Shown: positions 11,167 through 20,200 of the stretch, piece after piece
How positions within the stretch are numbered: the stretch's first letter is position 1
How the letters are laid out: every line of letters begins with the position of its first letter
NCBI GenBank assembly: GCA_027575805.1
Contig: JANBPU010000213.1
Location: 1 to 27,660, forward strand
From: Mycoemilia scoparia
Taxonomy: Eukaryota > Kickxellomycota > Kickxellomycetes > Kickxellales > Kickxellaceae
Direction of reading: 5' to 3'
DNA length: 27,660 nt
The notes under the pieces: model-generated
Seen by the model: the letters and a program-made list of their open reading frames with translations, nothing else
Database searches by the model: none
Told to the model about the DNA's origin: nothing
Translations under genes and position numbers: made by a program

Positions 11167-11506
11167 AGACAAATAGATAGATAAAGAGAGAGAGAGAGAG
11201 ATGATAATGTGGAGGTGTACTTGTTTGTCTGTACCTGAACATCTTTAAACAATAATGATAGAATTATATTAGTAGCAATGTGGCATTCTTTTATGTCTGC
11301 GCGCGTGAATACGGCAACAATGGTGAACCAGGTTTTAGGGAAAGCCAGTTTTGTGGACGATAGAGGTTTGTACAATTATCTTTTGTAGCAAGAGAGAGAG
11401 AGAGCGACTGCTTGTAAGGGTTAGAAAGTAATCATAGTCATGGCTTGTTCTAGACTTGTAATTGTCAAGTTACACTAAAATGACAATGCATCTATGTACG
11501 TGTGGA

Positions 11507-11535
11507 GGGGAGGGGGAGGGGAGGGGAGGGGAGGG
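11507..11535 (+). repeat. G-quadruplex-forming tract
   Basis: Six runs of three to five guanines separated by single adenines (GGGGAGGGGGAGGGGA and onward). Runs of four G with one-base loops are the most stable class of quadruplex motif. It lies about 680 bp upstream of the receptor start on the same strand, so a regulatory role is possible but unproven. Confidence 0.85.
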
Positions 11536-12214
11536 TAGTACCATGGTGAACCAGCCAATGAAAGTTTCTCGGTGTGCAAAGAACTCCCCAATCCTAGTGA
11601 GCAAAGAAAAAAGGCGTATGTTCTACGTTGAATCACTTGAGAAATTCTAAAGTTTAAGCTTTGGTACACGCCCCCTTTTTGTTTGTATATTGGCTTGTGG
11701 TTCGTTCTTTGAGCATGTTAATTAGAGTGAGTGTATGGCTGTTGGTTCTTTGTGTGCTTTTATAATGAAATGGTGGCTCTTTTTGTGGTCCTGCACGCAG
11801 ACGCAGAAGAAAGCAATGATGAAAAAGGTATAAATTTAAGGACCATTTTCTTTCTTTGATTTTTTTGTGTCGAATTCTTCTAGTGTCTCTATAATAATAG
11901 CAATAATATCAATAATAATAATAATAATAGTTACCCTTATTCTTCTTATTTATCTGTCTGTCCTTTACTATTAGTAAATTTCCTGTATATTTGGGGGGAT
12001 TCTTTTATAACATCGCTTTTTACTTGACTACTATAAGGTTATATATTGTCGACCGTTTGCCAGAAGCTAAATATACATTGACCTGTGGCTCTGTAAAACA
12101 GTATATACAAACACACAGAGAGACCAGAACAGCTACACGTGTATGTGTACCTAGAATATTTCGCTAAAATTCTGTAACATAACAACGTTAACAATTCGCA
12201 GTCCATAAACTACT

Positions 12215-13639
12215 ATGCAGACGGTTTACCAGAACCAAGCTACTGGTACGGAGCCAAAGATCACAGTGACATTTACAGCTGAAGTAGCACCCGAACAGTC
12301 TGCGGTTATAGTCACTTATTTTGACAGCACCGGGTTCGGAGATGCAGTTCCCGTATACATGGCGTTCCATTGCATCTCGATCTTGGCTTCGCTGGTGGTC
12401 CTGGCCATAGTCCTGACCATGTTGTTTGTTAACCCCAAAGTCGCCAAACGCCCATCCATGCGGCTTTCGGCTTGTATCGCGGCCATGGATATCGGAATCT
12501 CGGGCATTTATCTTGCTCGCTTTGCCTACCCCTTCATGGCAGAGCAGCCCAAAGCCTCCTTATACGTGATGACCTGGCTAACGTACGCCTTCCAGCTTGT
12601 TTCGACCCTTTTAACGACCTGTATTGCTTTCCACCTAATGCTTACCGTCCTGATGCGCAAACAAACCCTAGCCGGCCGCACAAACTGTTATTACGAACTG
12701 GTGTGTTTTACTTTTGGGTTGGCGGTTCCCACGGCGTCATTCAAACTGTTTAGGAACCCGATCTGGGATTCTTATAATATCGGGATGCAGTACCTGATAA
12801 CCGATGTTGCCGGAAGTAGTATGTCGCCGAATGTTAGGAGTTTGGTGTGTGCTTACTTGTGGGAGTTTATTTGTATTGGGTACTGTGTTGTAGTGTGTAC
12901 GCTGTTGGCGTTTAAACTGTTTCCGGTGCTTGAGAGTATGAGAGGGGTTGAGCTGACTATGCCTGAAGGAGACGACGACGATCGGACTGGGGGTGGAGAC
13001 AGCGAAGGCACGATGATTGGAAGTGGGACCTGTGGCAATGATTCGTTTAAGCCAAAAAATCCAAAGAAGCGGACATGGATAAATGGGTTTAGATTTACGC
13101 TGAGCAACGGGATGTCCAATAATCATAGCAATGGCGATGTTTACCATCACAATCATTATGACTTTGGTAACAACACCGATCTTACAATGAAAGGAGTTGG
13201 AGTTGGTATTGCACCCCATGATTATGCTCGAATTAATGGGTCTGAACTCTCTCATGTTGGAAACAACAACAACCAGCCACCAGCAACACCCTATTCTATT
13301 GCCGTGCCGCCTCCACATAATAGCACCTCATCTGCACCTCAAAGAAATATCATTTCATATGCCAGTGCCAAGCAACGTAAACAAATCCGCCGGACTATCC
13401 AGAGGATTTTGCTGTATCCAATCGAAATGATTGTGTTTAGAATTCCGACGATTTTGTTTATTATGACTCCTGTCGATTATAAATTTGGCTATGCTGTTCA
13501 TGCGTTGATGTCTATTCATGGGATCTTTAATTTTGTGGTGTTTTTGTTCAATCCTTCTCTTGATGATTTCTGGCCTTGGGTTCGGTACAATTTGTTTGGA
13601 AAGAATACCAAAGTACGTCCAGGATATTATTATCGTTAA
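12215..13639 (+). CDS. seven-transmembrane receptor, fungal GPCR (Git3/cAMP-receptor-like)
   Basis: Predicted plasma-membrane G-protein-coupled receptor of 474 aa, no intron. Seven hydrophobic helices at about residues 47-72, 84-107, 117-146, 161-178, 209-236, 394-417 and 425-447. Between helices 5 and 6 is a polar loop of about 157 residues with an acidic patch (GDDDD, 252-256) and Asn/His/Gly-rich stretches. Before helix 6 the basic KQRKQIRRTIQRILLYPI resembles the sixth-helix region of Git3/Gpr1-type fungal receptors, which signal through a G-alpha protein to cAMP and PKA. Helix 7 ends GIFNFVVFLFNPSLDDFW, an NP motif with Asp-Asp-Phe rather than NPxxY. Helix 3 ends in LTVLMRK without a DRY motif. 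The protein is a paralogue of the one encoded at 14287-15804. Ligand and subclass are unknown. Confidence 0.85.
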   Translation: MQTVYQNQATGTEPKITVTFTAEVAPEQSAVIVTYFDSTGFGDAVPVYMAFHCISILASLVVLAIVLTMLFVNPKVAKRPSMRLSACIAAMDIGISGIYLARFAYPFMAEQPKASLYVMTWLTYAFQLVSTLLTTCIAFHLMLTVLMRKQTLAGRTNCYYELVCFTFGLAVPTASFKLFRNPIWDSYNIGMQYLITDVAGSSMSPNVRSLVCAYLWEFICIGYCVVVCTLLAFKLFPVLESMRGVELTMPEGDDDDRTGGGDSEGTMIGSGTCGNDSFKPKNPKKRTWINGFRFTLSNGMSNNHSNGDVYHHNHYDFGNNTDLTMKGVGVGIAPHDYARINGSELSHVGNNNNQPPATPYSIAVPPPHNSTSSAPQRNIISYASAKQRKQIRRTIQRILLYPIEMIVFRIPTILFIMTPVDYKFGYAVHALMSIHGIFNFVVFLFNPSLDDFWPWVRYNLFGKNTKVRPGYYYR

Positions 13640-13886
13640 ACCGCATCCTTCTCTTCGCTTCGTCTCTCTCGATACTTTTCTCTCTGTCTCTGTCGCTGTC
13701 TCTGTCTTTTTTATAGATAAATTATTATGATCAAACAAAATTGAATTCTTTTATAGATTCTATTTTATTTATTTATTTATTATGTAAATTATTTTTATGA
13801 AAATATATATATATATATAACTTATACAAGATTATTTGTTTGTGTGAATTTGCCTAGTATATGAAATGTGAATGTTTTGATGTTAT

Positions 13887-13912
13887 AATAAAGTAATGAT
13901 GATGAAAATAAA
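13887..13912 (+). terminator. two AATAAA polyadenylation signals for the plus-strand receptor gene
   Basis: AATAAA occurs at 13887-13892 and 13907-13912, about 250 and 270 nt after the stop codon, in an AT-rich 3' flank. Plausible cleavage signals; no transcript evidence. Confidence 0.45.
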
Positions 13913-14058
13913 GAACTTTGGATTTCTCAATTCCAAGTCCAAGTAGCAGTATATTCCATTATACTTTATAACAACCAATATTTAGACACACCATTTTTAG
14001 ATCCTTGTTAATATATAACAGAATACAAACCAATTGTTAAAGTGTTTATAAGTTTAAC

Positions 14059-14064
14059 TTTATT
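14059..14064 (-). terminator. possible AATAAA polyadenylation signal for the minus-strand receptor gene
   Basis: The plus strand reads TTTATT, i.e. AATAAA on the minus strand, about 225 nt downstream of the stop codon at 14287. The distance mirrors that of the convergent gene. Confidence 0.4.
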
Positions 14065-14195
14065 ATAAATTATAAGATTGAGGAGGATTGAGGAGGATTG
14101 AGAAATTGATAGTATAGCATTTCTAATAAATAAATTAAATAAACAAGTAAAAATTATATGGAGAGACGATAACATATCAACCATTTCTAGGAGAC

Positions 14196-14240
14196 ACACA
14201 CATACACATACACATACACATACATAGAGAGAGAGAGAAA
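14196..14240. repeat. CACATA/GA microsatellite
   Basis: CA repeat interrupted every third unit to ACACAT, running into a GA tract at 14226-14239. Confidence 0.8.
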
Positions 14241-14286
14241 TTGCTTTGTAATACAATCTCCACACCACATCACTATTAGTACAATC

Positions 14287-15804
14287 TTAGAATGACCGAT
14301 TACCAAACCTTTCTCTCAACAATGTCCAAAACTCATCCAAACCCGGGTTAACCAAAAAGACCACAAAGTTGAAAATGCCTTGGACACCACAAAGTACATA
14401 AATACCATGATAAAAATAGTAAGGAACGTCGGCTGTGATGAAAAGATCATAGGGCAGTCTGAACAAAATCAAGACGATTGGATACAACATTATTCGGAGA
14501 ATGGTCTTGCGGATTTGATTGCGTTGTTTGGTTGTGCCGTATGTTGTAGTTGGCGTCGTCGTCGTCGTTGTTGTTAGGGTAGGATTTCTATTATTGAGGT
14601 CAAGATGTTGTTGCTGTTTCTTGATTAGTGGAGAATAGAATCCAACACCAGGTCCCGTATAATTTGGTGATGGATTGAAATGAGTATTAATAGGAGCATT
14701 ACTAACATTATTGTTGAGATTATGATAAAGACCTCCCGGGTTTTGATAGTTACTACTGTTGTTACTACATAAAGTTGTAGCTGAGCCATTATTGTTGTTG
14801 TAGTTACTATAGAAGTAGCCAGGACCACCAAAACCTCCATATCTCTTTTCAGCTCTTGGATTGCTTTTGATGTAATAGTTGTCGTTGTTGTTGATGTCAT
14901 CGCCATAAGTCTCCGTCGTCGTTGTCTTTGCCGTCATCATTGCTGTGGTGCTGGTAGAAGAACTGGTTGATGTTGTTGTTGTACCCTCAGGCAACACCAA
15001 ATTATTATTACTACTACTATTGTTATTGTTGCTACTAGTATTATTTCGAAACCTCGACCACATAGGAAACAGTCTAAATACCAACAACACGGTCACAACA
15101 ATACAATACGCCATAGCAATAAACTCCCACAAATAGCTTCTCAACAAGACATCTTTAATATGACTCCCCGTATCAGGGACTGGGAAAAAGAACAGCTGTT
15201 GACCGTCCCATACGATAGTTGGCGCAAACTTGAAAATAACCAGTGGCAGGCCTAGCCCCAAAGTAAAGCTGAAAACCTCGTAGCCTCTGCTTAGGATTTG
15301 GGCAAGGCGCTCTTTTCTCATCAGCACCGTCAGTTGGAGCTGGAACACAATACATGTGTTTAAAAGAACGAAAGTTAGGGGCATGGCGGACATTAGCCAG
15401 TTTAGAACTTTGAGACTGGCTTGGGAACGGGTGCTCATAAAGTCGTAATCGAATCTTATGAACAGGATGAGTGAGAGTATAAAATCGGTCAGGCCCATCC
15501 AGCCGCTTAGACGGACTGAGGGGCGGGTGGCGATTTCTTTGCGAATAAAGAACATCGCGATGACTATGACCATTAGTAGGAAGGAGAGGATTAGCGAGAT
15601 CATGGCTAGGGTTTGGTAGAAATAGGTTACGTTGCCTAACAGGGTGTCGTGGAATGTATAGCTTATTACGGTTACGAAGTGGTCGGGCGAATTGGTTAGC
15701 GTGTAGACCACGGACTTGTCGTCGCTGGGGCCTTCCGGGATTATGAGGGTGGAGGTTGTCCACATATTGTCGGTTGGTGATGGCGGTGGATTGGTCGCTG
15801 CCAT
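14287..15804 (-). CDS. seven-transmembrane receptor, fungal GPCR (paralogue of 12215-13639)
   Basis: Predicted plasma-membrane receptor of 505 aa, ATG at 15804, TAA at 14287, no intron. Seven helices at about residues 60-87, 99-120, 131-162, 174-192, 223-247, 432-455 and 463-485. The extracellular N-terminus has one sequon (NVT at 58) next to helix 1. It shares with its convergent neighbour TRPSVRLS after helix 1 (KRPSMRLS there), LTVLMRK at the end of helix 3, YLWEFI in helix 5, the basic KQRNQIRKTILRIMLYPI entering helix 6, and GIFNFVVFLVNPGLDEFW in helix 7. The loop between helices 5 and 6 is about 184 residues of Asn, Ser, Thr and Gly-Tyr repeats, unrelated in sequence to the neighbour's loop. 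Coupling to a G protein and cAMP signalling is inferred from family resemblance; ligand unknown. Confidence 0.85.
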   Translation of the reverse strand: MAATNPPPSPTDNMWTTSTLIIPEGPSDDKSVVYTLTNSPDHFVTVISYTFHDTLLGNVTYFYQTLAMISLILSFLLMVIVIAMFFIRKEIATRPSVRLSGWMGLTDFILSLILFIRFDYDFMSTRSQASLKVLNWLMSAMPLTFVLLNTCIVFQLQLTVLMRKERLAQILSRGYEVFSFTLGLGLPLVIFKFAPTIVWDGQQLFFFPVPDTGSHIKDVLLRSYLWEFIAMAYCIVVTVLLVFRLFPMWSRFRNNTSSNNNNSSSNNNLVLPEGTTTTSTSSSTSTTAMMTAKTTTTETYGDDINNNDNYYIKSNPRAEKRYGGFGGPGYFYSNYNNNNGSATTLCSNNSSNYQNPGGLYHNLNNNVSNAPINTHFNPSPNYTGPGVGFYSPLIKKQQQHLDLNNRNPTLTTTTTTTPTTTYGTTKQRNQIRKTILRIMLYPIVLILFRLPYDLFITADVPYYFYHGIYVLCGVQGIFNFVVFLVNPGLDEFWTLLRERFGNRSF

Positions 15805-16259
15805 CTCTCGTTTTTTTGGAGCTGTGTATGTGGTGGCTGCTGCAGTATATTAACCCGGACAGCGTTGTTCTGGGCACTATAATAGCGGCAATGTATGTAT
15901 TACAATGAAAATCAAATATAAATACAGATACAGATAGATAGATAGAAGAAAGGAAATGTTGAGGGGAATGACTTTAATTTTATTAATACTGCTATTGGGG
16001 GCTACAGAAACAGATGAACTTGGAGGCGCTAAATGTCATTTTATTTATACCCCAAACCTACACGTAAATACTTTTGAGGTTATTTCTATAAAACTCGAAA
16101 CACACACACGTACAGACTAACAGATGCAGCAGGAACTTTCCTAATAAATTATTTCTTTGACAAAAGAGTTTGCAGTTTACATTATATCCTTGAGGCATGT
16201 TTTTTTTTCGAGTACAAGATCTTTCTCATTCTTGTTGCCTGAGCCCTGCGTCACAGCCA

Positions 16260-16420
16260 CATACTATGAAATAGTCTCCTCTAAAAGAGTACTAGGATGA
16301 TCCCTTGGACGCTAGCCAATCATTGCTGTGACTCCGGATAAAACATATAGGTTATGGACTGGTTTGCAGGGAATGTGTGGGGGTATTTGCCTGTTCCCTT
16401 TTGGTTGAGACTTTGACAAG
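16260..16420 (+). repeat. dispersed repeat, family C copy 1
   Basis: About 160 bp with blocks shared with three other places: TAGTCTCCT near the start, a GCCAATCAT/CCAGCCATTCAT block, GACTCC, TTGCAGGGAATGT, and GTATTTGCCTGTTCCCTT near the end. It matches the copy at 26100-26228 best at its two ends and the copies at 23791 and 24466 in the TTGCAGGGAATGT section. No terminal inverted repeats are evident. Confidence 0.65.
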
Positions 16421-16838
16421 TACCTGGCACACATTAATTATGCGCCCTCTCTTTGTAAAACTTATTTTCCTTTGTGTATAATTAGAATCCCATGTATCCA
16501 TATACTTCTTCCTTGTTTGGCTAGTTCTTTATTTCTTTCTTTGTGTCTAAGTTTCTTTGCTGTCCACATTAGTTGCTGGTAGCGTATGTTTATTTATACA
16601 AACTCTTTAGTTTATCACGATACAAATGGTCAAAGTTCACAAGGCTCTAGTAAAAAATAATGAGTCCCCAGGTTTTGCCTATCAAATGACTGATGATTGA
16701 GCTAAAATCTGACGAGGATCCATTTCTGCCTACTACCATAGACTCAACCACTAGTCAAATCTTCCCAAATATGTGACCAGCATAGACACATACATGCGTA
16801 GAGAGACTTGTAGTTTATGCAAAGATAATCCATTGCCT

Positions 16839-16948
16839 TGATGCAGGCTTTTTAGAGGTGGTGCTCATTGCTGTCATCTCTTGGATGGATCCTCATGGCT
16901 ATCATCGCTGGCGGCTGTAATGGCAATAGTAATTGCAAGCCTGCATCA
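16839..16948. repeat. MITE-like element with 12-bp perfect inverted ends
   Basis: TGATGCAGGCTT at 16839-16850 and AAGCCTGCATCA at 16937-16948 are exact reverse complements enclosing 86 bp; pairing continues outward with a small gap. The interior is less AT-rich than its flanks. It is not related by eye to families A, B or C. Confidence 0.55.
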
Positions 16949-17287
16949 CAAGCATCTATGTAAATATTTTTGCTAAATACTTGTCCTATAAGCCTAATTT
17001 ATATATAATACCAGAAAGATAATTTTTCAATAAACTTTTTAAAACAAAAACAACAGAAACAGAAACATCAGAGAAACGGGAACAGAGCTATAATGATAAT
17101 AATAAAGTATATGAAAAAAAAGGGGGGGGGTGAGAGACAGGGGATGGTAATAATGATAGAGATATATGTGCAAAACAGATTATAAAACGAAAAGTAAACT
17201 ACTGGTTGATAGTTTGAATGTATGTGTATTGATGAGACTTATGCTCAAAGATACAGCAACTACAACAACAATGACGACGATTTATAA

Positions 17288-20200
17288 TTAATTGTCATTG
17301 CTGTTGTCCTTATATTCGTATTCTTTAGCTAAAGTCGGTGTATCCATGCCGGATCCCAAAACTGCGGCGGCAGCAGCAGCGTTAAGTGACTTGTTGTGCT
17401 GGTGATGCTGTGATTTGCTAGAAGAATAAGGCGAAGTGGGAGGAGGGCTTGACAGCTGAGGAGTCTCACTGCTACCACCATGTCCACTATCAGCACCGCC
17501 AACAGCAGCTTCATCTTCGTCCAATACATCACCAACAGTCTGACTATAAATAATGGCCCGCAGCCTCTGAATGACCATATAGTCTGGTACATATGTATCA
17601 ATAGCTGGTACACGACGAGCCGTCAAATAAAGGACCTGGTTACTCAATAAATTGTTATCAACCATGATTGGCCCATTCTCGACTCTCAACAACTCATGGT
17701 GCAAAACCCGGCTAGGAACTGTAGCCTCACCATCAGCTGGCTTATAATTTCTTAAGATCCTCTTGATCTGGGGAATATTGAGTGTGTCAGAAACCTCGAT
17801 GATGATTCTCAAGTCCTCTTCAGTGGATTTGTTCATCTGCAGGATCTTGGCTGCTTGCAATAGTCTGGTGATATTCTGGGCATGATCATAGATGTCATAG
17901 GTCTTGCACCATTCGTCAATCTTGGAAACATTGAATTGGATCTGCATACCACGGTAGCTCGAACAGAAGTGACGACGGTTCATCAGGTTGTTAAATGCAA
18001 TGGCTCCAACCTCCGAAAGGATTTCTGAGAGCACTTGCTTGATGATATTTTCATCGACATAGTAGAACTTCATTACTCTCCATGCTTCAGTAAAGAAGTT
18101 GGTGAGATGCGAAAGCCCAATATCAGAGGCACGGTTGGCTCCTCCACCCATCATCTTTGAGAAGAAGCTCTCGGTTTCCTTATAATCGTTGAGCTCCTGG
18201 TGATCAATCAATGCTGGAACAACAAATCCAGAAACGTCCTTGAGAAGCTTGCGGACCCATCCAAAGTAGATGTCCGAAAGGAATGCTTCGATATATGACA
18301 TGATTTGGCTCATGACCCATTCGGATTCGGCGTATTCGCCACCAGTCATCTGGTGCTGGCTCATTGATGTCTTGATGATAGACAACAATTCAAACATGTT
18401 GGATAGCCAGAATGCAGTGGTGCCGTCGGAAACAAATGTCTCAGTGTATTTCTTGATACGGGCTACAAGAGTGGTGATGAGCTGATGGATGCGGCTAGCC
18501 AAGTTGTATTGCAACATCTTGATCACACACAGACCCATGACATGGGCTGGAAATAGGATGTGGACCGGCTGGTATACTGATTTGGGGTCATAGGGTGGAA
18601 GCTGGAGCTGATCAATAAGCTCATAAAGGATTTCGTCCAAAAGACCATCATCGTATCTCAATAGATCACAGACCTGGGCTTCAGTCAATTTGTATCCACC
18701 ATCTAGCATACCCGGTGCTGGTGGTACCATCATACTGCCATCAGGATTCATTTCCTGATCCTGGTCAGTAGTAGTAGTAGTAGTAGTAGCAGCAGCAGCA
18801 GTAGGATCATAAGCTGCATCTCCACTGCTATCTTGGTGGCCATCAAACTGAGCACCAGGAGTAGCCACCACGCTAGGCGAGTTCAGGCTATTATCGATGT
18901 TGCGGTTATTACGATGGCGCAAGGAAGCAGCATTAGTAGAGCTTGGTGCGACCGGCATAGTAGGAGTACCAGGTTGAACACCACCACCTGAACTACCGGC
19001 TACTGCAATACCATTACCACTTTGCTGATGGGCATCAGATGCAGAGTAGCTTGAAGCGGCATCGGCATACACATATGCTGAAAGATCGTTAGCCTTCTTG
19101 AGGTTACGACGACTGGCCTTTCTGGCCATGGCAGTAGGCATAGCAAACTGGCCATTCTGACCATTAAGTATATTACCAGCAGTATTCTGTTCAAGTAATA
19201 CAACCTTGTTCTTGAGAATGTCACGCTCTTCCTTGACGGCCTCGAATTGCTCAGTAAGACCAGTCAACAACTTCTCGATATTGTCAGCGCGAGCCCTTTC
19301 CTTTTCAATGGCTGCTGCTGCCTCGATTTTAACAGTTTCAATCTCACGTACCAAATCATCACGCTCCTTAACGATCTGAGCATGCTGAGTCTTGGTCTTG
19401 TCATAATCAGCCTGCAATGAAGAGAACTTGGTCTTGGCAGACTGTTCTTGGGCTTCGGACTTGGCTCTCAATTCAGCCAACTCAGATTCAAGTTCAGCCT
19501 GATTGTCCTTGAGTTGCTGGTTAGCATTCTCAAGATTCCTGCAATTCTGCTGTGCAGTACCCAATCTCTGTGTAAGCTCAACAACCTTACCTTCAAGCTG
19601 ATAAGTAACTTCCTTGAAGTGAGCAGCCGACTTGACATCCTGCTGTTTGGTCTTGAACAACTTCTTGGCCGCCTTAGTACGTAAGTAGCACTGGACCTTA
19701 ATGATAGCCTGAATTCTGCGCTGGAATCTCTTGCGAGAAAGATACCCACGAACCACTGACTGGATCTTGATGGCGGCATTTTCTTTGCGGTTAGTCAAGA
19801 ACTTCTTGCGAGCCATGAAGCCTTGCATTGCCTCAGCAATACGTTTGGCACTCTTTTGCATAACATTGTACTTCTTGCGAGCCAAGTAGCGGCGTACAGC
19901 AGTTTGTATGGTGATGGCGGATTTTTCTTCCCGCAAGTTTTTGAGCGCCTTCTTGGCAGCAAATGTACGGAATGCCTGCTGGATTCTGGCAGCCATGCGC
20001 CTTTGGGCCAAGAATCTTTGACGAGCAAGATACATACGTGTCATCTTCTGGATATATATGGCACTGCCGTTGCGTCTTTCGGTGCGGAGTTTGTGGAGAT
20101 GAGCTAGCATGCCAGCGCGGAAAAAGACCTTGGTATTACCAACCTGGTATTTTTCGGGATCAAGAAGAGAGTCTTTAAGAATTTGCCGAGCAAAGTTGCG

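Larger units (their letters stand above)
10339..12214. other. upstream region of the first receptor gene
   Basis: No gene supported. It contains CT, GT and GA microsatellites (10515-10538, 10859-10874, 11184-11200), a CAAC repeat (10543-10560), a 16-bp minisatellite (about 11115-11166) and a G-quadruplex motif (11507-11535). TATA-like sequences occur at 11829-11836 and 12041-12050; which serves the receptor promoter cannot be told. Confidence 0.5.
13640..14286. other. shared 3' intergenic region between convergent receptor genes
   Basis: A 647-bp spacer between two stop codons. It begins with CT-rich sequence, then an AT dinucleotide run (about 13804-13819), two AATAAA signals for the plus-strand gene, a candidate signal for the minus-strand gene (14059-14064), a GAGGATT tandem triplicate near 14079-14102, and a CACATA-type microsatellite (14196-14240). 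Confidence 0.7.
15805..17287. other. spacer between receptor 5' end and myosin 3' end
   Basis: No gene supported. It should contain the receptor promoter on the minus strand and the myosin 3' UTR. It holds one family C dispersed repeat (16260-16420), an inverted-repeat element (16839-16948), and an A7G8 homopolymer junction near 17115-17130. No AATAAA was found on the minus strand just after the myosin stop. Confidence 0.55.

Noticed and set aside
12737..13318. 193-codon minus-strand frame inside the first receptor gene
   Set aside because: Antisense shadow of the receptor coding sequence; composition follows from the sense codons.
15173..15877. 234-codon minus-strand frame overlapping the second receptor
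   Set aside because: Same strand but another frame; the receptor frame carries the seven helices and shared motifs, while this one is Pro/Arg/His-rich without structure.
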